The notes under the pieces are model-generated. The model was not told the DNA's origin. It was given only the letters and a program-made list of their open reading frames with translations, and ran no database searches. A program made the position numbers and the translations under genes. A stretch of DNA of 64,000 bases from Hypomyces perniciosus (lineage: Eukaryota > Ascomycota > Sordariomycetes > Hypocreales > Hypocreaceae). Positions 46,473 to 57,879 of the stretch are shown here, piece by piece. Each line of letters opens with the position of its first letter. Within the stretch, counting starts at the first letter, position 1. The DNA is taken from the NCBI GenBank assembly GCA_008477525.1, contig SPDT01000002.1, forward strand, positions 744,001-808,000, given 5' to 3'.

Positions 46473-48821
46473 ATGGCAAACTTGAACATGGACATGGAGT
46501 GGCTCAATACGTGGCTTGACAAGGACATGAATGCCACTTTGAACTTGGACGATTATGCTCAACTGAGTGGAATATTCACAGCTTCCCCAGAACAACATGA
46601 GAGTGGTCAGCAACAGCAAATAATCGAAGCTCCAGCAGATGCGAATGGTCCCAAAGGTAAATACCCTCAGTGGTTATAGCGAGGAGTAACGTCCACGAAC
46701 AGGCTAACAAGATGTTAGGGATGCTGGATTCTTTTTCAGGCATCGCTTGGGAAAGTATAGATTTCGATTTCTCAATCCCTCCAACAACAAGTGATGCGAT
46801 TGATCAGTTGCCAGTGTTTAGACAAGACACCCTCCCTTCAGCACCTGATAAGCAAGTCTCTACCTCCGGGTTGCCAATTGACCAGCAAGCACAGGCATAC
46901 AGCACCCAACTCTCACAGCAAGACAATGAGAGTGTAGACGAGGAATACTATGACAATTTCCACCCATCCAATTACCCTCCTCTCGAGAGCTTGTCCGATA
47001 ATTCTCTACCATATGGCTTACGATATACTCAGCAGCACAACAACAAAGTTGCAGATGTCTACAACACGGGATCAGCCCGTTCCCAGTTTAATGGAAACCC
47101 TGGGGCTATCGTCGATACACGACGCTCGCGGCAGGTACGACAGTCACAGTGGAATTCTGTCAACCGTCGAGGAATCGAGAGACCTGTCGACATTCACCAA
47201 AAGGTTAGCCTAAATCGAGAGGCCAAAAAGAGAGGAGACCCCAAATGCGATCCAGCTCTTTGGTACAACTCAGATACAGCTGTGCCAGAGCCATGGGGCA
47301 GCGTCACATGGGGTGGACAGCTTCTGTTTACTTACAATCATAAGGGACAGTGGCTTCTCGACCGATCATTTGATGCAAACCAGCTTCGAGAGTATGCTGA
47401 CAACTGCCCCAAAGACGCCGTTTTCTGGGTTCAGCAAACACCAACCCAGTGCAACCGTCGTTTGGACCCGGAAGACAGAATCTGCCGATGGTCTGATTGC
47501 CCCGTGCCGAATCGAAGCATTGGGGCTGGATGGCTACGTGTTGTTTTTGACGAGTTCCCTGCTCTGACATCAGATGGGACCAACGACCCGTTAAAGTATG
47601 CTGGATCCATGCATCTTTGGTGCTTTGAGCAAATCTTCGACCCCATGGAGTTTCACATGTCTGGTAGGCTGCTCCCAGAGGACCGAACATTCCCCAATGA
47701 GGACAAGAATGTGGTGACACTGGAAAAACTGACGGACGTGGGCATTATCAGGGATGCCTACAGACCTTGGTTTCATGACAGAATGGATTACTGGAAGAAG
47801 CATGGTCCCACGCAGGTACCCCGGGTTTACGAAGAGTCGTTGTCCTACAGACTGAACAAGTACCACCTGGACAACCAGACTGCAGCTCGCCAGAAAGCCA
47901 GAGTGAAGAGGAACGCAAAAAAGAGCAGACAATGAGAAAAGGACGATTGATGTACACGTCGGGAATCTGCAGCTTTTCGTTGAGGCATCCAAGAGAGTGA
48001 AGTGTGCTAAGAAAACAAAGACGTTGAGGACGGTCAGTACTGATAGCACCGATTCGTCTTTAACTTTTGATTCAACAGAAGATGAGCAAACTACGCCTCC
48101 AAGTATCTCGTATCACAACAACGGGACGAATGGTACACAAGCTGTTTCACAGCGCTTCAACCCTTCAGTTCCAAGGTTAGTTCCTACTCAACCCCGAGGC
48201 TCATACAACTTCCGTCCTCGAAAGGAGACCGGCTTGAGCGCGATTCTCGAAGAACTTTCTCCCAACTCCGTCATGTCTCCAGCTAGGAGCAGAATACAGA
48301 ATCAGCTGGCCCGTCCTAATCCAAAGCTGAATTCGCGAACCAGGCCGCAAGGCAATACAAAGCAAAGTGTCAGTACTCAGGCCGCCGGTGAACGCCCGCA
48401 GTTTTTCAATCCTTTGAGCTCAGCGCAAGTTCGAGCCCGGCCACAGGTTCAGCCTCAAATGGATGCATCTAAGAGTCAGAATCCTAGCAGCAAACATCGA
48501 ATGGCGTTCTTTAGCCCTTTGAGCTCAGCCCAAACCCAATCCATGTCCCAGGCGGAACTTCAAGGCGGTATGCAACAAAGCCGTGTCGCTAATGCCTCAC
48601 AGAGCGCTCTCGATCTGGATGACATTTTAGAAGCATCGTTATTCCAAGACGAGATTTGCATTAATGATTTCGACTTTGACAACCTTTTTGCTGCTGATGA
48701 TGACCCGAAGTGCTTTGGCCTGAACACAGATGTTCCAATCACGAACACTGCAACCAAACGGAAACGTGACATCTCTGATGAGAGGGGTGATCAGAACAAA
48801 AAGTCAGCGCACGGATGCTGA
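46473..48821 (+). CDS. Unrecognised conserved-looking protein (frame break in A6 run)
   Basis: I cannot name this gene. Exon 1 is 46473-46656; an intron at 46657-46718 (GTAAAT donor, GCTAAC branch at 46703, TTAG end) joins GPKG to MLDSFSGIAWES. The central part (genomic 47270-47930) is Trp-rich and looks globular: PWGSVTWGGQLLF, FWVQQTPTQCN, CRWSDCPVPNR, GAGWLRVVFDEFP, WCFEQIFDP. The first frame stops at 47935, but the next frame runs on with EKRTIDVHVGNLQLFVEASK and a Ser/Gln-rich, acidic C-terminus to 48821. Removing one A from the A6 run at 47916-47921 gives a continuous 761-residue protein. The acidic N-terminus and CNRRLDPEDRICRWSDCPV cysteines might suit a nuclear regulator, but that is a guess. 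The long tail makes truncation at 47935 less likely. Confidence 0.75.
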
Positions 48822-51403
48822 GACACATACAGACAGGTAAGAATGAGGACAAAGGTGGGAGTGTGGTGACTCTAGCCCCCACGTCGATCCCCCAGAGGGC
48901 GTCAGGCAGCATAACAAGGGCCTGGATGTCGGAGCTCCGATAGATCCTTGAGCGCGATGCCGGCCCCTGGCCTTGAATCTTCGGCGCCCCCGGAGGCGGA
49001 AGGGACGGTGACTTGCAGCAAAAGCCCTGCAAACCGGGCTAGGCTGGGATGCCTCAAGATACTTGTGCTTGTAAAAGAGCAGGCCAATATCCTGGGGATT
49101 GGTACTGATACTACATACTACTACGAGTAATATGCTCTGTTCTACGGTGACCTCCGGAGTCCCGCATCAAGCGATGTGAACCCCCGGTCCTCGTTGGACG
49201 GGTTCATTCTACCTGAACGAACGACAGCGGATGACCGGCTGCAAGTATTTGTTGAGCTTTTGAAGGATCAATTGGCCTTTTGTGGCTCGTGCGACGCTCA
49301 TCTGCTCGTATTTTAAGCGACAGTTTCTTTCGTGCTCATGAATATGGGATTGGGCATGCTGCTGGACCGCGTGGGATGTCGCGGAGGGGATGTGAGGTCT
49401 GCCTGTTTGTTGATTACTTATATTGGAAGCTATGGGGGTATGCATAGCAAAAGGGCTTAGTCTTTTGGATGCTACTACGACGGAGTACGGAGCACTGTTA
49501 AACATGGCGTCGACAAGCGGGGAGTAGAAATGCATCTCGTAGATCAGCGGCACGGGGTGCACGGTCAAACATGTCCTTCGTATCGTATTGGGATCGCTAG
49601 TTTTATGCATGGGATAGAGCTAGTTGATAGAGATATGCATGCTACCTATTATCCTTTCAATTGTTGGTTACTACTACTATTTACACATGTTTATGTTTAG
49701 AATTAAAACAGCTACCGAGCAGTATTCAGAACTGTCTCCATTCAGAAATACACCTATGGACGGATACCCCGGACAGGGGGCATGGGGCATATGAAAGAAT
49801 GATCCGATCAATGAAAGTTGGCCTATCTTTCATTATTGCAAAAAAGGGTCCATTTGTCTTTGCAAATTTCACGTACGAGCACCAAACCGGATATAAAGAG
49901 TAAGCAGCAAGCTGTACACGAGGAAAAAAAGAGCCTGCTTGGATCCTGAATTGAGGCGTTCGCAGTCGCCGTGTTGCTATTCAGAACTAGGGCACTAGTT
50001 CAGATATTGCAGCTCAGCACTCCCCACAACAGACGGATCCCCGAATCAAAGGAGCAAAAGGGCCTGGAAGACCCGAGGAGACGGCATTACTAAGCCTTGT
50101 TATTTTTAGGCACTACTCTGAGCGTTTGTTGGTGCCACGGGACAGGGACATGGGTGAGCGATAACAGGCTTGTTGATTCACCACTTACAAAGAATCGTCC
50201 GCAGCCTCCCGTGGTGACACCACTGATGGTCGGCGAGATGTCGCGGATTCGGTTGGTTGGAGATGTGTGTTGTGACCAACACCAGAAGCAGTAGATGTCT
50301 TAGTAGTAGCAGCAGGGGGTTACACAATCCGTAGGGCCGGGACGTTGGAATTGGACCCCCATGATGCGCCTCTCGCGCCGGTCCATCCATCCATGTCAGT
50401 GCCTGCGAGGCCAAAGAGCGGCAACGCCGAAGGCACTAACTAGCAGTAATTAGCATGCCTCCAAAGGTGACGCTAACAACAATCAATGGACGGACAGACG
50501 GGGGGGTGATGATACATACTAATTGGGCCAGGCCAGTTGAGAGTTCAAAAGCAAGCCTGTATCCTCCCAACAGGAACAGTACCAGGACACCTGATTCTGC
50601 TTCTTGAAATTTTGATCCCAGCAAGAAAATACCTTGATACTTGATATTAAATGCGAGTGCTCAGTACTCTATAGAGCCTGTGTTGGCTCGGGGCCCTATT
50701 TGCTGCTGCCACTGTGATACTCGTCCAATCGGTGGCGCCGAGAGTTGGCTACGTCTCTTCTGTGTGAGAGAGACCTGTGTGAGCCGTGTTTCTGTCTCTA
50801 ACAAGCAGGTTTCCCTCTGGAATTGCAGGACAGCAAAACCTGGACAGCTACATGATATCTCGTCATTCATCCCCCTTTTCGAGACCGCTCGGCGAGGTAC
50901 ATACATCTTGGTATCACCACATACTCAACAAACACCAACACAACCAAACGAAACGAGATACGTGAACCGTAGCGACAATTTGCCTATAATATTATTAGAA
51001 TATTATTAGAGCTGCGCCCGCCTCTGCGCCTCTGCTACGACTTCTTCTATCATCCGCACCGCCTAACTTTATCCCAACAGGGCTGAGCAGCCCAGGAAAC
51101 ACGACGTCAGGGGTCACGTGCGAAGCCTTTCTGTCACAAGCCACGAAAAAGGATCAACGAAACGGAAGTGTTCTAAGCGGCTTCTTTTCCAGTTTATTTC
51201 GCTAAATTCCTCTGGAGGCCCCTTCTTAGGGCGGGCCAGGAATTTGGCGTCTTTGACCGTCTTTCCTTCTGCGGGCGCGACGTGTAGGTTTGGGCTCTTG
51301 GATTTAGGGGATCAGATCCAAGGTGCTGAGGAGGAAGCTAAGTTCAAAGCATCAGACTTTGAAGTCGAGCCGTCGGTTAGTCGTGAATCAGAGTGGCTTT
51401 CAG
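48822..51403. other. 2.6 kb intergenic region
   Basis: No ORF with convincing protein composition on either strand (best are 133 and 122 residues). Motif copies near 49110-49130 and 49481-49492. The right end is the PDE1 leader. Confidence 0.55.
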
Positions 51404-53469
51404 ATGAGTCAAGTCATGGAGGATGAGTCGCCGCCTGCGTCGTTGCAGGTGATTATCCTGGTATGTATTGCTTTTTTTTGGTTGACATATTTCTGTCACA
51501 CCTACTCCGTACCGTTTTTTTCTTCCCCTGATGACCACTTGGAGTTTGGATCATATACTATGGGACTTTTGGCATCGAAACTTGGTCATTGTCATGGTGC
51601 GCTGAAGGATCTACGCCTGACCTCACCGGGGCCAGTGCTCCAAATCAAGGGAACAAACGATTCTGTGCACAGTCATCATCGGCGTCTTTGGCTGTTGGAT
51701 TTGGGCGTTTGATCTTGATAGTGTCCTGTCATGTCTGCCGGCAGGTTACACGGTTCATCGTGGAGCATCTTAACTCTTCCACACTCTCCCCCTCTTACAC
51801 CATAATGAAGCCATCGTGATGGGATTTCACGTAGAAACCCAACCCATACAGATAGAACAACACAGCTAATCACCTCTTATTGCAGGGCTCTGGTGGTGGC
51901 CCTCAAGAATCCAACACAACAGCCTTTCTCGTCCGCTCAGTACCCGAGAATTGGCGCAAGGGCTCTATTGTCGCCGTCGATGGCGGTGTTCATCTTTCCG
52001 CAATCACCCGTCTCATCGAAGAAGCCTTGCCCGCGTCACCGCCGCCAACTCCGACACCATCATCCATTCCCGGTCCCAATATCTTGACGACAGGTCCGTT
52101 TGCCGGACTCGAGCTGCCATTTACTACTGCTGCCGCTAATGCCGCCTACGTCACACGCTCCCTTGTCGACACCTATTTGATCACCCATCCGCATCTAGAC
52201 CACATCTCTGCGTTTGTCATTAACACAGCTGGCTTACCAGGCACTCGTCCAAAGAAACTGGCTGGACTGCCCTCGACTATTGAAGCCCTCAAGAACCATA
52301 TTTTCAACAACGTAATATGGCCTAATCTTAGCGATGAAAACAATGGCGCTGGCTTGCTGACCTACTTGCGGCTGGTGGAGGGAGGCAGTCCGGCTTTGGG
52401 TGACGGCTACTTGGAGGTTTGTGAAGGGCTGCTTGTCAAGACATGGAGCGTCAGCCATGGCCACTGCATGGAGAAGCACACCCATCGTGGATCGGTTTGC
52501 AATGCGCTGCCGATACGGTTTGGGAGCCAGGACGTGTCCGGTTTGATGGCCCGGCGGGATACGTATGGCCATCTGCACACACACGACATCCCCATCCAGA
52601 TGACCCGCCGCGACACCTTCAGTTACCAATACCCGCCAGGCTACGCCCGGCGCCAGAGCACATTCCCCCAGACTTCCTTTGGCGGTGCGTCGCCGCAGTT
52701 CGGAGGCAGCGACTTTGAACCGCGCCACTGCGTCTATGACTCGAGCACCTACTTCATCAAGGAGCAGACGCACGAGCGCGAGGTGCTCATCTTTGGAGAC
52801 GTGGAGCCGGACAGCATCTCCCTAAGCCCCCGCAATCTCCAGATCTGGCAAGAAGCAGCACCCAAGATCGCGGCCGGCACCCTGGCCGCCATCTTCATCG
52901 AATGCAGCTACGACGACTCGCAGCCCAACGAGCGGCTCTTCGGACACCTGAAGCCCGTCTACATCATCGAGGAGATGCAGGTTCTAGCTAATGAAGTCGA
53001 GGCCGCTCGCAAGGCGCGAGCCCTCGAGTCCAAGAAGCGCAAGCGGGGCGGCGCCGAAGACGACGATACGGGCCCGGGGGCGCATCGGAAGCGAGCTCCC
53101 ACTGCAGCACTGAGCCTGCATAGCGTCGATGAGGAGGACCCCGTATCGCCTAAATCGTCAAATCCACTGCATATGCCTGCCGAGTATCTGTCGGTCAAGT
53201 CCGAGGCTGAGACTCCACACTTGGCAACGCCGACAGCGGAGTTGTCGCTCGGTGAATTCGATATCCCCGTGCCTATGATAGTGGGCGTTCCGCCGGCTCC
53301 AAGGCCTCTTGAGGGGCTCAAGGTCGTCATCATACACGTCAAGGAGACGCTAGCAGATGGGGTGCAGGCGGGTGAGTCGATCTTGCAGCAGCTGAATGAC
53401 TATGAGGAGGATGTGCAGCTGGGGTGTGAGTTTATTGTTTCCAAGCCGGGGCAGAGCTTTTATTTTTGA
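51404..53469 (+). CDS. PDE1: Low-affinity cAMP phosphodiesterase PDE1 (class II)
   Basis: Hydrolyses 3',5'-cAMP to AMP and so limits PKA signalling. The first coding exon (51404-51460, ending ASLQVIIL) is joined by a long 425 bp intron (51461-51885, GTATGT..TTGCAG) to exon 2 (51886-53469), which starts GSGGGPQESNTTAF. The product is about 546 residues from 51404, or 542 from the better-context ATG at 51416. Class II signature THPHLDHISAF supplies the HxHxDH metal ligands. Later blocks GHCMEKHTHRGSV, LIFGDVEPDS and AAIFIECSYDDSQP also fit the metallo-beta-lactamase-like fold. A low-complexity insert with a KKRKRGG basic cluster sits near the C-terminal third and could be a nuclear signal. The intron is unusually long for this window. 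Confidence 0.92.
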
Positions 53470-53727
53470 TCTACGAGTATGTCGAGATATCGGGTATCTC
53501 CTTCGGATATTGTCGTTTCTTCCCCCCAGGTTACTTAGGATGGGTGGAGTTTTTGTTTATGATTGCAGGCCATTCTGGCCATGTGCATGAACGACGAGAT
53601 GACATGTACATACATATACCTCTTTTTCCGTGTATTTGGCGGTTCTCTGCTCTCATGCAATGCTATTCTCAGCCTCCAAGTCCTCTTCGTTTGCCCCTGA
53701 GAAGTGACAAGGGACTGTGTGTTTTCT

Positions 53728-54770
53728 CTATTTCTTTGCGTTTGTGAGCCTCTCGAGGCCTTCCTGGCCACCGAGGTCTTTGTCAAACCGTGGTCTCGGG
53801 ATCTCTATGGCCTCGGTTGTCCTGCCGTATGTAATGCCGCCCATACGCGCAATAGGCTTTAGGACCTGCCATTCAAGTTAGCCCTTCATTCACAGTCGAT
53901 TTCATCTCCATGTAAAATAACATCACTTACCGCCAGGTCTACAATATTCTTGTCCTCATTAATCGCATCCTCCCGCACCCAAAAGTGCGTCCCCTCCAAA
54001 ACAACTGTAACAGTCGCCTTCTTCCCCGGAGTAGCCCTGCTCTCCCACTCCCTAAACGACTCCAACTTGGCCTCGACGCTAAAAATTGCCTCCTTCACGC
54101 GCGGGGCTTTAACAGTCTCACACGAGTAATCCTTCGTCAAGCCCGTGATATCCCACTCCGAGGTCCCATACGGCGCATCGATGCTCGCTGCATTAGCAGC
54201 CTCGACCCAGTGCTCTGAAATGATGTTGATGACGCATTCTTTAGAATCCAAGATATTTCGCAGCGTGTCTTTGGGTTCGGTGAGGGAGTTTGTGAAGCTG
54301 ACGACGAATAGCGGGGGATCGTAGCTGATCATGTTGAAGAAGCTGAACAAAGCGAGGTTTTCAGACGAGCCATCGGAGGAACGTGAGCTGATGAAGGCGA
54401 TGGGACGGGGGACGATGCCAGAAATGAGGAGTTTGTAGTTGAAGCCTGTGGGACGGCCTTCTTCGTGAGGGTTTATGGAAATGTGACGCTGGGAGGATGA
54501 AGAGGTGGAGGAGAGGTTGTTGGCGCCATCGCCGAAGGACCAGCCCGGGTTGGCGGTTTTTGTGTAGTGGAATTGGGAGGAGGTGTTGAAGTCGGGACGT
54601 GAGGATTCTGTCTGTTTGGAGTCTCTATGCAGGGAGTTGCTCATGGTGAAGGCTCTTGTTTGAGATGGAGGTTTATGAGAGGCGGTACTATGGAGTAAAG
54701 AGAATGAGGGAGAGGGAAGTGAGAGGAATAAGCGCGAAGAGGTTCTTCTTATCACCGAAAACGAATGCAT
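53728..54770 (-). CDS. Flavin-reductase-like FMN-binding split-barrel protein
   Basis: Two exons, 54770-53931 and 53865-53728, around a 65 bp intron (GTAAGT..GGCAG, GCTAAC branch) give 325 residues. The core (about 110-275) reads as a flavin reductase-like split barrel: YKLLISGIVPRPIAFISS, NLALFSFFNMISYDPPL and SLTEPKDTLRNI are typical of this FMN-binding family, whose members use flavin for varied reductions or oxygenase support. The specific substrate is unknown. The first in-frame ATG (54770) gives an Arg/Ser-rich leader (HSFSVIRRTSSRLFLSLP) that could target mitochondria. A later ATG at the MSNSLHRD segment would give a cytosolic form. Exon 2 encodes the VLKPIARMGGITYGR end common in the family. 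Confidence 0.9.
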
Positions 54771-55926
54771 TTGTGGTGAAACGGATATTGTATATCCATT
54801 CAATCATTAGTAATTGGTCGGGCATGAATTTTCGATCCTGGCAGAATGAAGCCGAGTTTATGCTGTTGTGGGGTTTACCATGCCCAACGGCCCACTATCA
54901 TTGCCCGGCAAGCGGGTGACAATACCCTAATAGTAAGTGTTTTATTATATGTCACATAGCATATAAGGTCACTTATCCACGCAGATTGAGTGGAGCTTCA
55001 CTTTTGCAGGATTTGTAGTCTGACATTATACTATAAACAATCGCTGGGTAAAGGTAGTGGTAGTAGTAGATGTCTTGCAGTATCCTTGTTTTATTAATGC
55101 TGGCAGTCCTGTAGTACTTGGCCCGCCGCTCATTCACAACACGACGATTGACGGCTACGAAAGCGCTTCCAGCCATCTTAGTACATAAAATATGAGATAA
55201 TGACTAAATTTGGTACAGAATAAAATAGTGGTTTTGGCTGTAGGGGACGGCTTCCCTTATATCTTCGGCCGATAATGCCTTAATTTACATTGGGGTTTAA
55301 CCTGGACCAAGTTGTGAAAAGAGCAGTTGTGGACGTCCCTTCTCAAGGCATTACTGAAGTACCTTACGTTAAATGACCGCTATAGAAAATGCTCACTATA
55401 ATTTATAAACATGACGCTCATTAGGGTGTCTGATCATTCTATTGAGCTCTTAAAAAATACAGTAGTAATGCTATAGTATGTATATAACTACTTTAATATT
55501 AGCTCTCTTTAATTGTCAAGCCCTCTAGAACCGGATTGCTAATTATGAACTGGAGCATAATATTCGCAAACTCCTGCTCGGCATTGTCACTTCAGGTTCA
55601 GTTGCTGTGCGCTATGCGCATCTTTTTGTAGGTCCTCCAATACCGTCTCGTCCATCAGGTGGCCTCTTCGTCCAGCCGCTTATGCGCCGTCCTCACCATC
55701 ATTTCCTCTTGGCGACGGCGGCTCTAACATTGCCTTTCTCCCTACCTTGCATGAATTCCCAGTTGAGGCCCGACACGGCGAGAACCGGCTTATCGTACTC
55801 GATGAAGTGGTCCTGCGCAACACGCAGACCATCCATCGCCAGGGGGCGCTTCAAGATGGATGGTGAGCTTACCCGTTGGCCAAGGCGTGGGGTAATCTCT
55901 TATACACGCGTAGCTTAACGTATGAG
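54771..55926. other. Intergenic region with AT-rich DNA and a possible gene fragment
   Basis: AT-rich over much of 55180-55560. The segment 55640-55868 (+) is GC-richer and open in one frame as GDGGSNIAFLPTLHEFPVE followed by NRLIVLDEVVLRNTQTIH, which has protein-like composition, but there is no start and no recognised family. It is probably a gene remnant. Confidence 0.4.
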
Positions 55927-57300
55927 CTACGCCCCCCTGAGAGGAGGAACCGGAGTTTGGCTAGTATGTCTTACATAGTACCCGCGCTCCCGCTTGTACG
56001 ATAAGCCGCTAATCACTCCGTTGAAAGCGATCTGGGATTCTACGGGGGAGCTTTCAAAACGGTGCCTCTTGACTTCTTCAACGCTGATTTTTACACCTCT
56101 ATCAACCCAAGAGAAGGGCGACCCTAGACCAAGTTCATAGCCCAGTTTGGCTGACGCAACTAAGCTGGTTGTTGCATAATAGAGAACCTTATCTTGAATC
56201 TCAACAGGAAGAAAGTTAATTGCACTTGGTTGTGGCTCGGTGCTGGTCGTGTTGGTCGCCCAGAGAATCATGTCGATAGCAGCATCGGATACAGGAGTGT
56301 CATTGAATAGCGCCTCGGACCGCGTCCACACTATCTCACCCCCGTGGGCCCTGCAAAGGGTAACATACCGAAGAGTCAGGATGACATATGTTGCCACATC
56401 GGTTCTAGAATCTCCAAACGGTGGATAACTGTTCATATGGCGTCGTACGATCTCAAGGCCCTCCCGGGTGTCCTGTGCTAGGGCAAACCAAGACGACCTG
56501 GCTTGGACGAGCGTCGCCTCAGGGGTCTCCCAGCTTGGGAGGTCTACCACTTGAACATATGGTCCGCCACTAGAGATATGTTCAAATCCCACGCGTTCTA
56601 TTATAGTGAACTCCAATGTTGAGATCCAGATGGTCGCATATGCCAGCTTCATAAACGTTATGGTGTTCATTTGCCTCCGAAGAACATGGCGCCACGTATA
56701 GGCAAAGTCACGGAGGACTTGGCCAAGAAATGACCTTGCCCGCGGAGGGGGTTCCAATTTGGGCTCCCAGTAGGGTCCTGGGAGAGTCTGCTCTTCCAGG
56801 GATGGTTGTCTAGGTGAGCTCAGCACCTCAAAGTCGTCCAGAGTGAGCAGTCGTTCCCGAGCAAGTTCGAGAGGCGTTGAGCAGAGTCGACGATCCTTCG
56901 TGAGGAAAAGCACATCTTTATCGAGGTCGAATGTCCAAACGCTGTTGAATAAACCACCTCGGCGGTCGCCAAAAGGGTTAACGAAATCGTAGACGTCCTC
57001 CCAAACTAACTTGATGCCCTGTTGCAACGCCGCGGATAGTTTGCCTTCGGTTGAATTAGCGGTTGCTGGATAGAAAAATTCGAGTGAGAACGTGATTCAT
57101 AGGACATACTGGGGCATTTCTCTTGACCCACGAGGACGCGGTAGAACAGCTCGAGATGGGTCGCATCGTCCGGTGGTTTTTTTGAGTAACCCCTACGGAG
57201 AGGTTTTCTGGCAGCATGCTGTCAGTATGCTACTATGGTGAGGAGCTACAGCCAAGAATTTACCTTGCGCGATAAAGACCAAGACTGACAGAACTGACAT
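55927..57300 (-). CDS. Unrecognised protein, possibly secreted, with probable frame break
   Basis: The main exon (57065-55927) encodes about 379 residues of protein-like sequence (WEDVYDFVNPFGDRRGG, LELARERLLTLDDFEVLSS, INFLPVEIQDKVLYYA, PVESQIAFNGVISG) with no family I can name. It has no ATG near its 5' end. A 44 bp intron (57066-57109, GTATGT..TATCCAG) joins it to an exon 57207-57110, and a further intron (57208-57263, GTAAAT..CCAG) to 57300-57264, whose ATG opens a hydrophobic MSVLSVLVFIAQ leader. This model is continuous for 424 residues only if the A7 run at 57177-57183 had eight As. Otherwise the gene is broken. It sits beside AT-rich DNA and a NACHT pseudogene, so real decay is possible. 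Confidence 0.55.
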
Positions 57301-57414
57301 TGTGATGTGTTGGTTGACTAGTGAGTGATGGAGCAAGGTTGTCGGTCAGTTGGTTATACATAGCCGAGCAGTCACGTGAGATTAGCTGACCCGCGCAGCA
57401 ATGGCGCTTTAGCC

Positions 57415-57680
57415 ACCTGGCAGTTAACATATATATATTTTTAATGATTTAAAAATTGTCATTTATTTAAGAAGCTTTATTATTTAAAAGTAATAGCATT
57501 AAAACAAATAAAAATTACTATAAAAATAAATAATTTAAAGGAAATATATATAAACTTATTATTTAAAGTAATTTAATTATATTAAAATAGCTAGCTATAA
57601 ATACTATATTATTATACTATAATTAACTATTCGATTAAATATATAGTAAATTATATATTAAGCGAAATTATTAGTAGAAT
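57415..57680. other. Extremely AT-rich block
   Basis: About 260 bp of almost pure A/T (TTTAAA, TATATA and AATTA words) lying between the unrecognised gene and the NACHT-WD40 remnant. Such blocks are typical of repeat-induced point mutation relics in ascomycetes. No coding potential. Confidence 0.75.
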
Positions 57681-57879
57681 TTCATAGCTGTATATAGAGA
57701 AGGAGCTTGGTTGCTTTCATCCTATATGCGCAGCCTATGGCTATGACGTGGGAAGACAAGTGAAAACTCCTAGAGCTCTTGGTGATCCGCAAATCCAACA
57801 AATATTACCGTCCCCGAAAAATAGGCGAGATGATGCTACCCCGAGGTCCATATCCAAGATGCAATCGCCTGTATGAACA

